A stretch of DNA of 64,000 nt from Candidatus Eubacterium faecigallinarum (GTDB taxonomy: Bacteria; Bacillota; Clostridia; Oscillospirales; Acutalibacteraceae): contig DXDN01000020.1 of assembly GCA_019115455.1 (NCBI GenBank), positions 36,516-100,515 of the forward strand. Reading direction: 5' to 3'. Of the stretch, positions 35,792 to 45,084 are shown piece by piece. The position numbers and the translations under genes were made by a program. The notes below the pieces were generated by a model, which was not told the DNA's origin, did no database searches, and worked only from the letters and a program-made list of their open reading frames with translations. Every line of letters starts with the position of its first letter. Positions within the stretch are counted from its first letter, which is position 1.

Positions 35792-37423
35792 ATGGATTAC
35801 AAGGAAAAGTATGCGCAGTGGCTTGATTTTGCCGATGACGAAACCAAAGCGGAGCTTCTTTCAATCAAGGACGAAAAGGAGCTTGAGGACAGATTCTATA
35901 AGGACCTTGCTTTCGGTACAGGAGGACTCAGAGGTGTTATGGGAGCCGGCTCGAATCGTATGAACAAATACACAGTCGGCAAGGCAACCCTTGGTCTTGC
36001 ACGATACCTGAAAAGTAAAAACAGCGGAGAAATATCAGTGGCAATAGCTTATGATACCCGTAATAATTCACGTGTTTTTGCCGAAACTGCCGCGGCTGTA
36101 TTTTCCTCTCAGGGCATTAAGGTCTATATTTATGAAACGATAGTTCCGGTGCCGGTGCTGTCGTTTACAACACGCTACCTTTCCTGCAATGCCGGAGTAA
36201 TGATAACGGCATCCCATAATCCTAAGGAGTATAACGGCTATAAGGTGTACGACTCCACAGGCTGTCAGCTCTGCACTGACGACGCCCAAAGCGCAATTAC
36301 TTTTATCAATGAAATTACGGACTATAATTCTATTCCCTTTGACGGCGACAAATCACTTGTTACATATGTCGGCGAAAAGGAACTTTCCGCTTTTCTCAGT
36401 GAGGTTAAAAAGCAGTCACTTTATGAGGAGAAGAGCGAGCTTAAGATAGTTTATACCCCTCTCCACGGAACAGGCAATATCCCTGTAAGGAGAGTGCTTG
36501 AGGGTATGGATGTTACAGTAGTAAAGGAGCAGGAGCAGCCGGACGGCAATTTCTCAACAGTTCGCTCTCCCAATCCTGAGGAAAAGGACGCACTGACAAT
36601 TGCTATAGAAAAAGCAAGACAGATAAATGCGGACCTTGTGCTGGGCACCGACCCCGACTGCGACCGTGTGGGTATTGCAGTTAAGGACGGGGATGATTAT
36701 AAGCTCTTTACAGGTAATCAGACAGGAGCACTGCTGGTTAAATTCGTTCTCAGCATGAAAAAAGAAAAACTAAATTCCAAGTCAACTCTTGTTAAAACAA
36801 TCGTGACATCAGACCTCGGAGCCAATATCGGCAGAAGCTTTGGTCTTAATGTTGACGAAACTCTCACCGGCTTTAAATATATCGGCGACAAGATGAACAA
36901 GTATGAACAGTCAGGCGACAGGGAATTTGTTATCGGCTATGAGGAGTCGTACGGCTATCTTGTGGGAAATCACGCCAGGGACAAGGATGCCGTGGTATCC
37001 TCTATGCTCATATGCCAGATGGCATCTTGGTACAAAAATCACGGCAAAACCCTTGTTGACGGACTTAACGAAATATATGACGAATACGGATATTATTTGG
37101 ATTATCTTGATTCCTTTATACTTAAGGGCAAGGACGGAGCTGAGAAGATTCAGGAGCTTATGACGTATTTCAGAAATACAGGAAAAGCGCTTTTTGACGG
37201 TATAGAAAGCATAATTGACTACAGCGGCGGAATCGGCGATTTGCCTAAGGAAAATGTGCTCAAGTATGTATGGAGCGATGGTTCTTGGATGGCTGTAAGG
37301 CCGTCGGGCACCGAGCCTAAGATAAAGGTCTACTATTCCGTTGTTGACGCTGACAGAGAAAAAGCAAAGAAGAGGCTTGATATAATAAGAGAAAAAATAA
37401 GCGATATCATTGAAAATAAGTAA
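35792..37423 (+). CDS. pgcA: Phosphoglucomutase/phosphomannomutase, alpha-D-phosphohexomutase family
   Basis: 543 residues, close to Bacillus PgcA (about 575). Seen: GTGGLRGVMGAGSNRMN, the phosphoserine loop TASHNPKEYNGYK, metal loop GTDPDCDRVG, sugar loop GYEESYGYL, and phosphate-binding RPSGTEPKIK. Interconverts hexose 1- and 6-phosphates, feeding UDP-glucose or glycogen synthesis; galE and the GH38 mannosidase in this window are plausible pathway relatives. Confidence 0.94.
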   Translation: MDYKEKYAQWLDFADDETKAELLSIKDEKELEDRFYKDLAFGTGGLRGVMGAGSNRMNKYTVGKATLGLARYLKSKNSGEISVAIAYDTRNNSRVFAETAAAVFSSQGIKVYIYETIVPVPVLSFTTRYLSCNAGVMITASHNPKEYNGYKVYDSTGCQLCTDDAQSAITFINEITDYNSIPFDGDKSLVTYVGEKELSAFLSEVKKQSLYEEKSELKIVYTPLHGTGNIPVRRVLEGMDVTVVKEQEQPDGNFSTVRSPNPEEKDALTIAIEKARQINADLVLGTDPDCDRVGIAVKDGDDYKLFTGNQTGALLVKFVLSMKKEKLNSKSTLVKTIVTSDLGANIGRSFGLNVDETLTGFKYIGDKMNKYEQSGDREFVIGYEESYGYLVGNHARDKDAVVSSMLICQMASWYKNHGKTLVDGLNEIYDEYGYYLDYLDSFILKGKDGAEKIQELMTYFRNTGKALFDGIESIIDYSGGIGDLPKENVLKYVWSDGSWMAVRPSGTEPKIKVYYSVVDADREKAKKRLDIIREKISDIIENK

Positions 37424-37437
37424 CGGAGACACTGCTT

Positions 37438-37680
37438 ATGAACAAGGTTAAAAAATATGTTGAAACTGTACTTCAGCCTAAATTACAGGGCGACGGCGGC
37501 TGGGTGGAATTTGTATCCCTTGAGGACGGAGATCTTACCCTAATATTCAGAGGCGAGTGTTCAAAATGCCTTATCCTTAACCGCTGTACTGCTTGGATTG
37601 AGGAGCAGATAAAAAAGGACCTCAACCAAAGCGTAAAAGTTGTCGCTGTACGCAAGAAACCGTATTTTCAGGACGTTTAA
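37438..37680 (+). CDS. NifU-like (Nfu) scaffold-domain protein
   Basis: 80 residues matching the C-terminal NifU domain: VLQPKLQGDGGWVEFVSLEDGDLTLIFRG, then CSKCLILNRC. The typical Cys motif is CxxC; here CSKC is kept and a third Cys follows six residues later. Likely carries an Fe-S cluster for delivery to apo-proteins. It lies in a five-gene run between the phosphohexomutase and the mannosidase, with good ribosome binding sites and short gaps. Confidence 0.8.
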   Translation: MNKVKKYVETVLQPKLQGDGGWVEFVSLEDGDLTLIFRGECSKCLILNRCTAWIEEQIKKDLNQSVKVVAVRKKPYFQDV

Positions 37681-37696
37681 GCGGGAGGTATAATTT

Positions 37697-40621
37697 ATGG
37701 CACATATTAAGGTTGTAAGGCGTTCCATGCGTCCCGAGGAGTGGACTGACCTTAGGTTCGGGTGGCTCAAGCGCTACATATATGACAATAAATGGGAAAT
37801 TAAAAATCTTCTGATTCGTGACGCACGTCAGGTATCGGAGATGCAGTTTGATTACTACAGCGAGGATTACAGACCGCTTAAAAAGGGCGATATGTATTTT
37901 ACCCCCGACGGTACTGCTTTTATAAAGGCTGATGTGGATATCCCATCAGAGCTTCAGGGCAGGGAGCTGTGGTTCTCACTTAAAACAGCCGCCGAGATAT
38001 GCGTTAAGGTTAACGGCAAATACGTTGGCGGCGTTGACCCCAACAGGGAGCGTATGCTTCTTTCACCTTACGTTGATGACAGCAAGACCCTTCATTTTGA
38101 AATGATGGGTTATAACCGCTCAAAGCCCGATGATGAGCGTAACCCCGAATCGCTTTCCGTCAGAGGATGCCGCCAAATCTTTGAGGGGGCGTATATATGC
38201 ACGGTAAATCATGCGGTTCAGGATCTTGTCTGGGATTTTGAGGTTCTGCTGGATATCGCAAAAAGCGAGCTTTTTAACGAGGATTACAGAGCTTTCCTTA
38301 ACAGGGAGCTTAATAACGCCATGAACCTAATTGACTTTGACTCAGAAGAGCTTTCAGGCGTTGAGGAATGCAAGCGTTATCTTGACGATGTTGTATTTTC
38401 AAACGATAACTATAAGGGCAACGGCGACGTGGCGCTTATTGCACATTCACACCTCGATATAGCATATTACTGGCGCAGGATTCACGCCGTGCAGAAAAAT
38501 CTGCGTACCGTACTGATTCAGCTGCGTCTTATGGACAGGTATCCTGATTTTAAATACACTCATACCCAGCCCTATGTATATGAGACTCTTGAAAAATATT
38601 ATCCCGATGTTTTTGAAGAACTCAAGCAAAAGGTAGAGAACGGCAACTTCGAGCCGGTGGGCGCTATGTACGTTGAGCCCGACTGCAATGTACCGTCAGC
38701 CGAATCCCTTGTAAGGCAGTGCCTTTACGGTCAGATGACGTATAAGAGAATGTTCGGCAAAACGGTTAATAACGCATGGCTGCCCGATGTTTTCGGCAAT
38801 AGCTGGATATTGCCCCAGATACTGAAAAAAAGCGGCGTTGACTATTTTGTTTCAAACAAAATGTCCACATGGAACGATACAAACCGCTTCCCTCACAATA
38901 ATTTTATATGGCGTGGCATAGACGGCTCTCAGGTGCTTGCCTGCGTACCGCCGACTCATTTTATAACCTGGAATATGCCCTCACAGATTCAGGAGAACTG
39001 GGAGGCTTATATCGACAAGGACAGCGGCGGACAGACTATGAATATGTTCGGCTACGGCGACGGCGGCTCAGGCTGTACCGAGGAAATGATTGAGCTTATG
39101 CACCGCTTTGACAAGCTGTCAATTATGCCTAAATGTCAGCATATGGGCGGAGCGGAATTCCTTGAGAAGAATCTGAAGAATAACGACAATCTTGAAACAT
39201 GGGACGGCGAGCTTTATCTTGAAATGCACCGTGGTACCTTTACTACAAAATCTAATTTAAAGCGTGCGAACAGACAGCTTGAGTACAAGCTTCGTGACGC
39301 TGAAATGCTGTCAGTCCTCAGGGGCGAGAATAACACTTCAGAGATAACTGATATTTATAAGAAATTCCTTGTTAATCAGTTCCACGATATTTTGCCCGGC
39401 TCACACATCCATCCTGTTTATGAGGACGCTATGGCGGATTATAAGGAAATAAGCGAGCGCCTTGATGAAATTATCGGCACAGGCTCAAAATACTTTAATT
39501 CCCTTAATTTTACCCGTGACGCGCTGACGTTTGTTCCTGGTAAAAACGGAACATCCACCCGCTGCGGCAAAAAGGGCAACTGGTTAATACCTAATATTCC
39601 GGCGCTTTCAAGCGCAAGGCTCAGATCCGTAAAATTCGGCGGTGACTGGTTTACCGTCGGCGATACTGTTGAAACACCGTTTTATTCAGTCAAGTTTAAC
39701 GATGACGGTTCATTTGCTTCGATATATGATAAGGAAAATCAGCGTGAATGGGTGGACGGTGATTTCAACAAGCTGAAAATTTACACCGACTATCCCGGCA
39801 ATTATGACGCTTGGGATATCTTGCCAAACTATAAGGATAAGCAGATAAATATAAGCGTATGCGAACCGTTAAAACTCTTTGAACAGGACGGTGAGTGTGC
39901 GTCGTTTAAGACTGTTCTTTCTACCGAGAATTCTAAGTGGACAATGATTATTCGCCTGTTTAGAAGAAGCAGGGGCATAGAGGTGGAAAATATCGTTGAC
40001 TGGAACGAGAAACACAGGCTTGCCAAAGCTGAGTTTGGCTGTAACGTGCTTACGAGAAAGGCTCTTTGCGATACCTCAGCAGGATTTATTGAGCGTGACA
40101 CTCATAAAAATACTAATTGGCAGCAGGCTCGTTTTGAAACTTGCCACCATAAATGGGCTGATATGGCTGAGACCGATGGCGGCGTTGCCCTTATTAACGA
40201 CGGCAAGTACGGTATCGGATTTGATAAAAACGTTATGTCGCTTTCACTTCTGCGTGCAACTATAAGACCCGACGTTACCAGCGATATGGGGCGTCATAAT
40301 TTCTGCTATATGATAATGCCGCACATCAAAAATACCGTGGACGCAGGAATAAACAAAATTGCATTTCAGTACAATGCACCGCTTGTAAAAGCAGATGTGC
40401 AGTATGAGGGCGAATGTTTTGAGCCGCTTTATATGCAGGCTATGAAAAAATCAGAGGACGGCAAGATGACGGTTATCCGTCTTTGTGAGCAGGACGGCAG
40501 AAGGGGCAGAATCGCTCTTTCCAAGAAGGTAAAACTGCTTAATCTGCTCGAAGAACCCCAGGGCGAAACGGATGTAATTGAATACAGCCCGTTTGAAATA
40601 ATCACAATAGGGGTGGAATAA
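37697..40621 (+). CDS. Alpha-mannosidase, glycoside hydrolase family 38
   Basis: 974 residues, cytoplasmic (no signal peptide). An N-terminal beta domain (about 1-235) precedes the catalytic domain. Zinc ligands H250 and D254 region in HSHLDIAYYW, nucleophile D364 in WLPDVFGNS, and the YGDGGSG loop near 455. C-terminal beta-sandwich domains follow. Acts on alpha-mannosides taken up from glycans; no transporter or mannose-specific partner is adjacent. The stop overlaps the next gene by one base. Confidence 0.94.
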   Translation: MAHIKVVRRSMRPEEWTDLRFGWLKRYIYDNKWEIKNLLIRDARQVSEMQFDYYSEDYRPLKKGDMYFTPDGTAFIKADVDIPSELQGRELWFSLKTAAEICVKVNGKYVGGVDPNRERMLLSPYVDDSKTLHFEMMGYNRSKPDDERNPESLSVRGCRQIFEGAYICTVNHAVQDLVWDFEVLLDIAKSELFNEDYRAFLNRELNNAMNLIDFDSEELSGVEECKRYLDDVVFSNDNYKGNGDVALIAHSHLDIAYYWRRIHAVQKNLRTVLIQLRLMDRYPDFKYTHTQPYVYETLEKYYPDVFEELKQKVENGNFEPVGAMYVEPDCNVPSAESLVRQCLYGQMTYKRMFGKTVNNAWLPDVFGNSWILPQILKKSGVDYFVSNKMSTWNDTNRFPHNNFIWRGIDGSQVLACVPPTHFITWNMPSQIQENWEAYIDKDSGGQTMNMFGYGDGGSGCTEEMIELMHRFDKLSIMPKCQHMGGAEFLEKNLKNNDNLETWDGELYLEMHRGTFTTKSNLKRANRQLEYKLRDAEMLSVLRGENNTSEITDIYKKFLVNQFHDILPGSHIHPVYEDAMADYKEISERLDEIIGTGSKYFNSLNFTRDALTFVPGKNGTSTRCGKKGNWLIPNIPALSSARLRSVKFGGDWFTVGDTVETPFYSVKFNDDGSFASIYDKENQREWVDGDFNKLKIYTDYPGNYDAWDILPNYKDKQINISVCEPLKLFEQDGECASFKTVLSTENSKWTMIIRLFRRSRGIEVENIVDWNEKHRLAKAEFGCNVLTRKALCDTSAGFIERDTHKNTNWQQARFETCHHKWADMAETDGGVALINDGKYGIGFDKNVMSLSLLRATIRPDVTSDMGRHNFCYMIMPHIKNTVDAGINKIAFQYNAPLVKADVQYEGECFEPLYMQAMKKSEDGKMTVIRLCEQDGRRGRIALSKKVKLLNLLEEPQGETDVIEYSPFEIITIGVE

Positions 40622-41010
40622 TGACCGCATCTCAGATTATTATAGTCGTGGTGGTAGTGCTTGTCCTCGGAATAGTCATCTTTCCGCTGATAAACCGACA
40701 GCAGTTTCGTAATCTTCCGGCGGATCAGCAGATACGCATAATAATGAAGCAGGCAAAGGGACTCATTTATTTTAAAAATGTATCAAAGGGAAGCTCAGGA
40801 ATCCTTTATTACGTGAAAAATAAGAGAAAAATTCTCGCTTTTCCCTGGGTGCTTTATGACGGAAATATGCTCTGCACAAGGAAAAATCCCTTTGAGCACT
40901 GGGACTACCCCGAAGAGAAGCAGCCCCTTAACGATGACGAGCTTGAACAGCTTAAAAACGAGCTTGAAAAATTTAATAAAAAGAACCCGGTTAAAATCGT
41001 GTTCAGGTAA
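40621..41010 (+). CDS. Hypothetical membrane-anchored protein
   Basis: 129 residues. One N-terminal helix (about 5-24, Val/Ile-rich) and a soluble basic domain with YFKNVSKGSSGILYYVKNKRKILAFPW. No family recognised. The ATG overlaps the mannosidase stop, so they are coupled. Ends before a strong terminator. Confidence 0.75.
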   Translation: MTASQIIIVVVVVLVLGIVIFPLINRQQFRNLPADQQIRIIMKQAKGLIYFKNVSKGSSGILYYVKNKRKILAFPWVLYDGNMLCTRKNPFEHWDYPEEKQPLNDDELEQLKNELEKFNKKNPVKIVFR

Positions 41011-41015
41011 AAATA

Positions 41016-41052
41016 AAACAGGCGTCAGATACTCTGACGCCTGTTTGCTTGC
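41016..41052. terminator. Bidirectional intrinsic terminator
   Basis: Perfect 14-bp stem AAACAGGCGTCAGA (41016-41029) / TCTGACGCCTGTTT (41033-41046), loop TAC. It lies between the convergent plus-strand run and the minus-strand rubredoxin gene and can serve both. Confidence 0.85.
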
Positions 41053-41057
41053 TATAA

Positions 41058-41216
41058 TTATTCAGCCGGTGAGAACTGGTCCTTACCAACGAAGCAGAGA
41101 GGACATTCAAAATCCTCAGGTACATCTTCCCACTTTGTGCCGGGAGCAATTCCGCCCTCAGGGTAGCCGAGCTCTTCGTCGTATTCCCATCCGCATGCGT
41201 CGCAAACGTACTTCAT
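41058..41216 (-). CDS. rubA: Rubredoxin
   Basis: 52 residues. Iron-binding redox protein of anaerobes. Seen: MKYVCDACGWEYDEELG with the first CxxC (C5, C8), the PEGGIAPGTKWEDVPEDF core, and the second CPLC (C38, C41) before a FVGKDQF end. All four iron ligands are present. An AAGGAGG site (41224-41230) lies seven bases before the ATG. A single gene; a likely electron carrier for peroxide or oxygen detoxification, whose partner enzymes are not in the window. Confidence 0.96.
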   Translation of the reverse strand: MKYVCDACGWEYDEELGYPEGGIAPGTKWEDVPEDFECPLCFVGKDQFSPAE

Positions 41217-41325
41217 ATCATAACCTCCTTATTTTATACAGCGAGTCGCTGTGCATTGATTTCTTTTTATATTATAGGATATTTCCTATGAAAATACAAT
41301 AATAATATATATTTTTCGTAAACTA

Positions 41326-41354
41326 TTGACAAAAGCGTTATAACTGTATATACT
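41326..41354 (+). promoter_or_regulatory. Sigma-A promoter of the GntR-ABC operon
   Basis: TTGACA (41326-41331) and TATACT (41349-41354) with a 17-base spacer. Confidence 0.8.
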
Positions 41355-41369
41355 GTAAATATACAGTAT
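41350..41369. promoter_or_regulatory. Operator palindrome of the GntR (YtrA-like) regulator
   Basis: Perfect inverted repeat ATACTGT (41350-41356) / ACAGTAT (41363-41369) with a 6-base centre, overlapping the -10 box and the start of transcription. An additional CTGTATA half site lies at 41344-41350. The position fits autorepression by the GntR protein encoded 18 bases downstream. Confidence 0.75.
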
Positions 41370-41386
41370 GTAAAGGAGGCTGAGCA

Positions 41387-41758
41387 TTGTATATATTTAT
41401 TGATAATAAAAACGGAACGCCTATTTACGAGCAGATTTATACTCAAATTAAAAATCAAATCATAAATTCTTCGTTAAAAGAAGACGAGGCTCTGCCGTCC
41501 ATACGCAACCTTGCCAAGGACTTAAAAATAAGTGTAATTACTACGAAGCGTGCTTATGACGAGCTGGAGCGCGACGGATTTATATATACCGTGGCAGGCA
41601 AGGGCTGTTTCGTTTCGCCTAAGAATGTTGAGCTTATCAGAGAGGACAATCTTCGCAGAATTGAAGAGTATGTTGAAAATGTCCGCCAGCTTTCCGTTTC
41701 CTGTAATTTAACCAAGCAGGATATAATTGATATGATAAATATTATTTGGGAGGAATAA
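41387..41758 (+). CDS. GntR-family transcriptional repressor, YtrA subfamily
   Basis: 123 residues: an N-terminal winged helix (PIYEQIYTQIKNQI ... LPSIRNLAKDLKISVITTKRAYDELERDGFIYTVAGKGCFV) and a short C-terminal helical dimerisation part of about 50 residues, as in YtrA regulators, without a ligand-binding UTRA or FCD domain. The start is TTG 41387 after AAAGGAGG; no ATG fits. It heads an operon with an ABC ATPase and permease, the usual YtrA setting. Confidence 0.92.
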   Translation: MYIFIDNKNGTPIYEQIYTQIKNQIINSSLKEDEALPSIRNLAKDLKISVITTKRAYDELERDGFIYTVAGKGCFVSPKNVELIREDNLRRIEEYVENVRQLSVSCNLTKQDIIDMINIIWEE

Positions 41759-41760
41759 CC

Positions 41761-42600
41761 GTGAATGCTATTGAAATAAAAAATCTGTGTAAATCCTACG
41801 GCGATTTTTCGCTTGATAATATAAACCTGACTCTTCCCGGCGGATGCATACTCGGATTAATCGGCGAGAACGGAGCAGGCAAGAGCACCACCATAAAGTG
41901 TATTCTTGATATTGTTCATAAGGACAGCGGCGAAATAACTATACTCGGCAGGGATAATCAGAAGTGGATTAAGACCACTAAGGAAGATATCGGCATAGTC
42001 CTTGACGAAGCAGGTTTCAGCGACAGCTTTAAAGTCGGGGATATAGGAAGGGTAATGTCCTGTATATTTAAAAACTGGAACAGCGTCCTGTATAACGAAT
42101 ATCTCGACAAAATGAATATCCCAAAGAATAAGAAATATAAAGAATTTTCACGCGGTACTAAAATGAAACTCTCCATTATCGTAGCCCTTTGTCATAACGC
42201 AAAACTGCTGATTTTAGACGAGGCAACAAACGGTCTTGACCCTGTGGCACGTGATGAGATAACGGATATCTTTCTTGAATTTACCAGGGATGAGGAACAT
42301 TCCATTCTGCTTTCCTCCCATATCGTCAGCGACCTTGAAAAAGTCTGCGATTATATTGCGTTTATTCATAAGGGAAGACTGCTTTTGATTGAGGAAAAGG
42401 ACAGACTCAGGGACGAATATGCTATAGTAAACTGCACCGCCGAACAGCTGGGCGGGCTTAATCAATCAGCGATAATAGGCAAGCGTGTGTCAAGCTACTC
42501 TGTCCAGGCAATTGTTAAGAGAAGCGAAATACCGCAGGGTTTGAGCACATCGCCTGTAAGCATTGAGGAGCTTTTTGTATTTATGGTAAAGGGGGAATAA
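41761..42600 (+). CDS. ABC transporter ATP-binding protein
   Basis: 279 residues. Walker A GENGAGKST, a variant signature FSRGTKMKLSI, Walker B LLILDEATNGLD, and the H-loop SSHIVSDL. Belongs to the exporter-type (ABC-2) group. The start is GTG 41761 with GGGAGGA upstream; an in-frame ATG at 41746 lies before that site and within the GntR gene. Substrate unknown; YtrA-linked systems often answer cell-envelope stress or antimicrobial peptides. Confidence 0.93.
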   Translation: MNAIEIKNLCKSYGDFSLDNINLTLPGGCILGLIGENGAGKSTTIKCILDIVHKDSGEITILGRDNQKWIKTTKEDIGIVLDEAGFSDSFKVGDIGRVMSCIFKNWNSVLYNEYLDKMNIPKNKKYKEFSRGTKMKLSIIVALCHNAKLLILDEATNGLDPVARDEITDIFLEFTRDEEHSILLSSHIVSDLEKVCDYIAFIHKGRLLLIEEKDRLRDEYAIVNCTAEQLGGLNQSAIIGKRVSSYSVQAIVKRSEIPQGLSTSPVSIEELFVFMVKGE

Positions 42601-42602
42601 AA

Positions 42603-43229
42603 ATGAAAGGACTGCTTTTAAAAGATTTTACCTTGCTTTTTAAAGTGTGCAAATCTTTTCTTATAATTATGGTCGTGTTTTTTGTGATAATTCCTTTTTC
42701 CGATTCGTATTCATTTTTGAATTATTATTTAATCATTCTTTCGGCGATGATTCCGTTTACACTGATTGCATATGACGAAAAGGAAAAATGGGACGTTTAT
42801 GTCAAAACACTGCCGGTGACAAATTCCGATTATGTATCCGCCAAGTATCTTACGGGGATTATTTCAAATGCCGTTGTGCTTGTAATATTAGTGCTTTTGC
42901 GCAGCGCATTTTATTCAAATACTAATGATTTTATTGCATATGCGTCCTTTTTGCTTATAATAGGAACAGTTTTTATGTCAATCAATTTGCCGATTGTCTT
43001 TAAATTCGGCTCAGCAAAGGGCAGGATAGTCAATTTTGTTTTGATTGCAGTAATATGCGTATTTATTTTGTTAGCCGCTAAATTTTCAACAAGTTCACTT
43101 GGTCTTGTATTAAATGTAATTTCAGGGAAATATAATGTTCCGCTTTATTTGGGTGTAATCGGAGCGCTGCTGCTTTTGGCGGTGTCTTGGCTTACATCAA
43201 TAGCCGTATATAATAAAAAAGAAAAATAA
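42603..43229 (+). CDS. ABC-2 type transporter permease
   Basis: 208 residues, about six hydrophobic helices: FLIIMVVFFVIIPF, YYLIILSAMIPFTLIAYDEKEKWDVYVKTLPV (a typical ABC-2 permease motif), and four more. It pairs with the ATPase two bases upstream. The operon ends at the terminator just after the stop. Confidence 0.88.
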   Translation: MKGLLLKDFTLLFKVCKSFLIIMVVFFVIIPFSDSYSFLNYYLIILSAMIPFTLIAYDEKEKWDVYVKTLPVTNSDYVSAKYLTGIISNAVVLVILVLLRSAFYSNTNDFIAYASFLLIIGTVFMSINLPIVFKFGSAKGRIVNFVLIAVICVFILLAAKFSTSSLGLVLNVISGKYNVPLYLGVIGALLLLAVSWLTSIAVYNKKEK

Positions 43230-43266
43230 TTTAAGCAGGTCATTATGACCTGCTTAAATTTTTTCC
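43228..43266. terminator. Bidirectional intrinsic terminator between convergent genes
   Basis: Perfect 15-bp stem AATTTAAGCAGGTCA (43228-43242) / TGACCTGCTTAAATT (43246-43260), flanked by A and T tracts on both sides. It overlaps the stop codons of both convergent genes. Confidence 0.85.
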
Positions 43267-43619
43267 ATCACCTTAAAGGTTACCCCGGACAGCACAAACC
43301 ATATAAGCGAAAACGGTACGCATATCTGACCGAGAAAATTTAAAGGCACATTGGAATAATCCCATACCCCTTCTTTTAAAATAATATTGAACACAATGCC
43401 GAGCACCAGTTCAATAAGCGTAATTATTATCATTCCCGCAAGGCATTTAGCCCAAAGTGGAAGGCTGTAATTATTGCTGATAAAATAAAAAGTGCTCAGC
43501 ACTATTGCCCCTGCAAAAAACATTGAGTAATGTGTTCTGCCGCGGTAAATTATTTCTATCAGGCAGTAGCCGAAACCGCCGATAAGCGCCGCCAAAAGAT
43601 AAGATAAAAAAGTTCTCAT
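43254..43619 (-). CDS. Small integral membrane protein, putative ABC-transporter type IV family
   Basis: 121 residues with four hydrophobic helices. The C-terminal GVWDYSNVPLNFLGQICVPFSLIWFVLSG resembles the W-D-Y...N..G.ICL..S..W pattern of the PF06541 proteins of unknown function. Start: ATG 43619; a TTG 14 codons upstream (43661) is possible but would take up the space needed for the divergent cca promoter. Neither start has a strong ribosome binding site. Confidence 0.6.
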   Translation of the reverse strand: MRTFLSYLLAALIGGFGYCLIEIIYRGRTHYSMFFAGAIVLSTFYFISNNYSLPLWAKCLAGMIIITLIELVLGIVFNIILKEGVWDYSNVPLNFLGQICVPFSLIWFVLSGVTFKVMEKI

Positions 43620-43679
43620 AATTGTATTATCATCATCTTTGTGGTAAAATAAAACTACCAAATTAAGGCAGGTGAATAT

Positions 43680-45005
43680 ATGAGATTATCAAAAAATGCA
43701 GAGGAAATAATCAGTATGCTTGAAAATTCAGGATATGAAGCGTATGCGGTGGGCGGCTGCGTGCGTGATTTTCTCATGGGCAGAGCCTGCGATGATATTG
43801 ATATAACCACCAGCGCAACGCCTCAGCAGACTGAGTCGGTCTTTTCTCACAATGACGTCCGCTTTATTGAAACGGGGCTGAAGCACGGCACCATTACGGC
43901 AGTAACACCCGGCGGCAATTTTGAAGTTACCACTTACCGTACTGACGGCGATTATAAGGACAACCGCCACCCGGACGCTGTGGAGTTTGTAACAGATATT
44001 GAATCTGATTTGTCACGCCGTGATTTTACCGTAAATGCAATGGCATACAGCGATAAGAGGGGACTTGTCGATTTGTTCGGCGGACAGGACGACCTGAACG
44101 CTAAGATAATAAGAGCCGTGGGCGATCCTGATAAGCGGTTCAAGGAGGATGCACTCAGGATAATGAGGGCGCTTCGTTTTTCCTCCGTTTTGTCGTTTGA
44201 AATTGAGCCTGAAACGGAAAAAGCACTTTTTGATAATCAGGAGCTTTTAAAAAACGTGTCGAGCGAACGGGTGTTTTCCGAGCTCTCAAAGCTGCTTTTA
44301 GGGGATAATGTCTTTAATGTCTTAATGAAATACAGAGAGATTCTTGCTCAGGTTATTCCCGAACTGCGCTTTATATTTAATATTCCACAGAATACTAAGT
44401 GGCATATTTACGACGTGTGGGAGCACACCTGCAAGTCCGTTGCCGTGGCGCCACGGGATGTGGCTCTTCGCCTTACCATGCTGCTCCACGATATAGGAAA
44501 GGCGTTTTCAAAAACAACTGATGAAAACGGCACTGATCACTTTAAAGGTCACCAGAAAATCAGCGCTGTTTATGCCCAAAAGGCGCTGGAACGGCTGAAA
44601 GTGTCAAACGAAATAAACGACCGAGTAATGTTTCTTGTCCCAATTCACGATATGCATATCGGAACGGACAGGAAGAAAATTAAAAAATGGCTTTCTAAGG
44701 CAGGGGAGAGCAGACTGCGTGATCTGATTGAGGTTAAGCGTGCTGATAAACTTGCCCAAAATCCGATTATGACCTGCGAAGAGCTCTCAAATCTCGATAT
44801 CACCCAAAGTGAGCTTGACAGAATAATTGAAGAGGGTGAGCCTTATTCCCTTAAGGATTTGGCAGTGAACGGCTATGATTTGATTGAACTCGGTTACAGC
44901 GGTGCCGAGATAGGCGAAAAGCTGCATATTCTGCTTGAAAAGGTGATTGACGGCAGTATAAAAAATGAAAAGCAGGCGCTGTTAAATTATTTAAAGAATC
45001 ACTGA
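43680..45005 (+). CDS. cca: CCA tRNA nucleotidyltransferase
   Basis: 441 residues. Class II nucleotidyltransferase that adds or repairs the CCA end of tRNA. Seen: GGCVRDFLMG (25-34), metal aspartates D39 and D41 in DDIDITT, RRDFTVNAMAY, RRDFT-type base recognition, then a C-terminal HD domain with LLHDIGKAF and KGHQ. AGGCAGGTG precedes the ATG. It runs alone, divergent from the small membrane protein gene. Confidence 0.95.
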   Translation: MRLSKNAEEIISMLENSGYEAYAVGGCVRDFLMGRACDDIDITTSATPQQTESVFSHNDVRFIETGLKHGTITAVTPGGNFEVTTYRTDGDYKDNRHPDAVEFVTDIESDLSRRDFTVNAMAYSDKRGLVDLFGGQDDLNAKIIRAVGDPDKRFKEDALRIMRALRFSSVLSFEIEPETEKALFDNQELLKNVSSERVFSELSKLLLGDNVFNVLMKYREILAQVIPELRFIFNIPQNTKWHIYDVWEHTCKSVAVAPRDVALRLTMLLHDIGKAFSKTTDENGTDHFKGHQKISAVYAQKALERLKVSNEINDRVMFLVPIHDMHIGTDRKKIKKWLSKAGESRLRDLIEVKRADKLAQNPIMTCEELSNLDITQSELDRIIEEGEPYSLKDLAVNGYDLIELGYSGAEIGEKLHILLEKVIDGSIKNEKQALLNYLKNH

Positions 45006-45049
45006 TTTCTAAAAAATGACAGCCACTGATTTATATTCACAGTAAACAG

Positions 45050-45084
45050 AAAGGACGGTTCGCGTTGAACCGTCCTTTTTTGCT
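45050..45084. terminator. Bidirectional terminator between cca and the atp operon
   Basis: Perfect 12-bp stem AAAGGACGGTTC (45050-45061) / GAACCGTCCTTT (45067-45078) with a seven-T run on the plus strand and a T-rich end on the minus strand. Confidence 0.85.
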
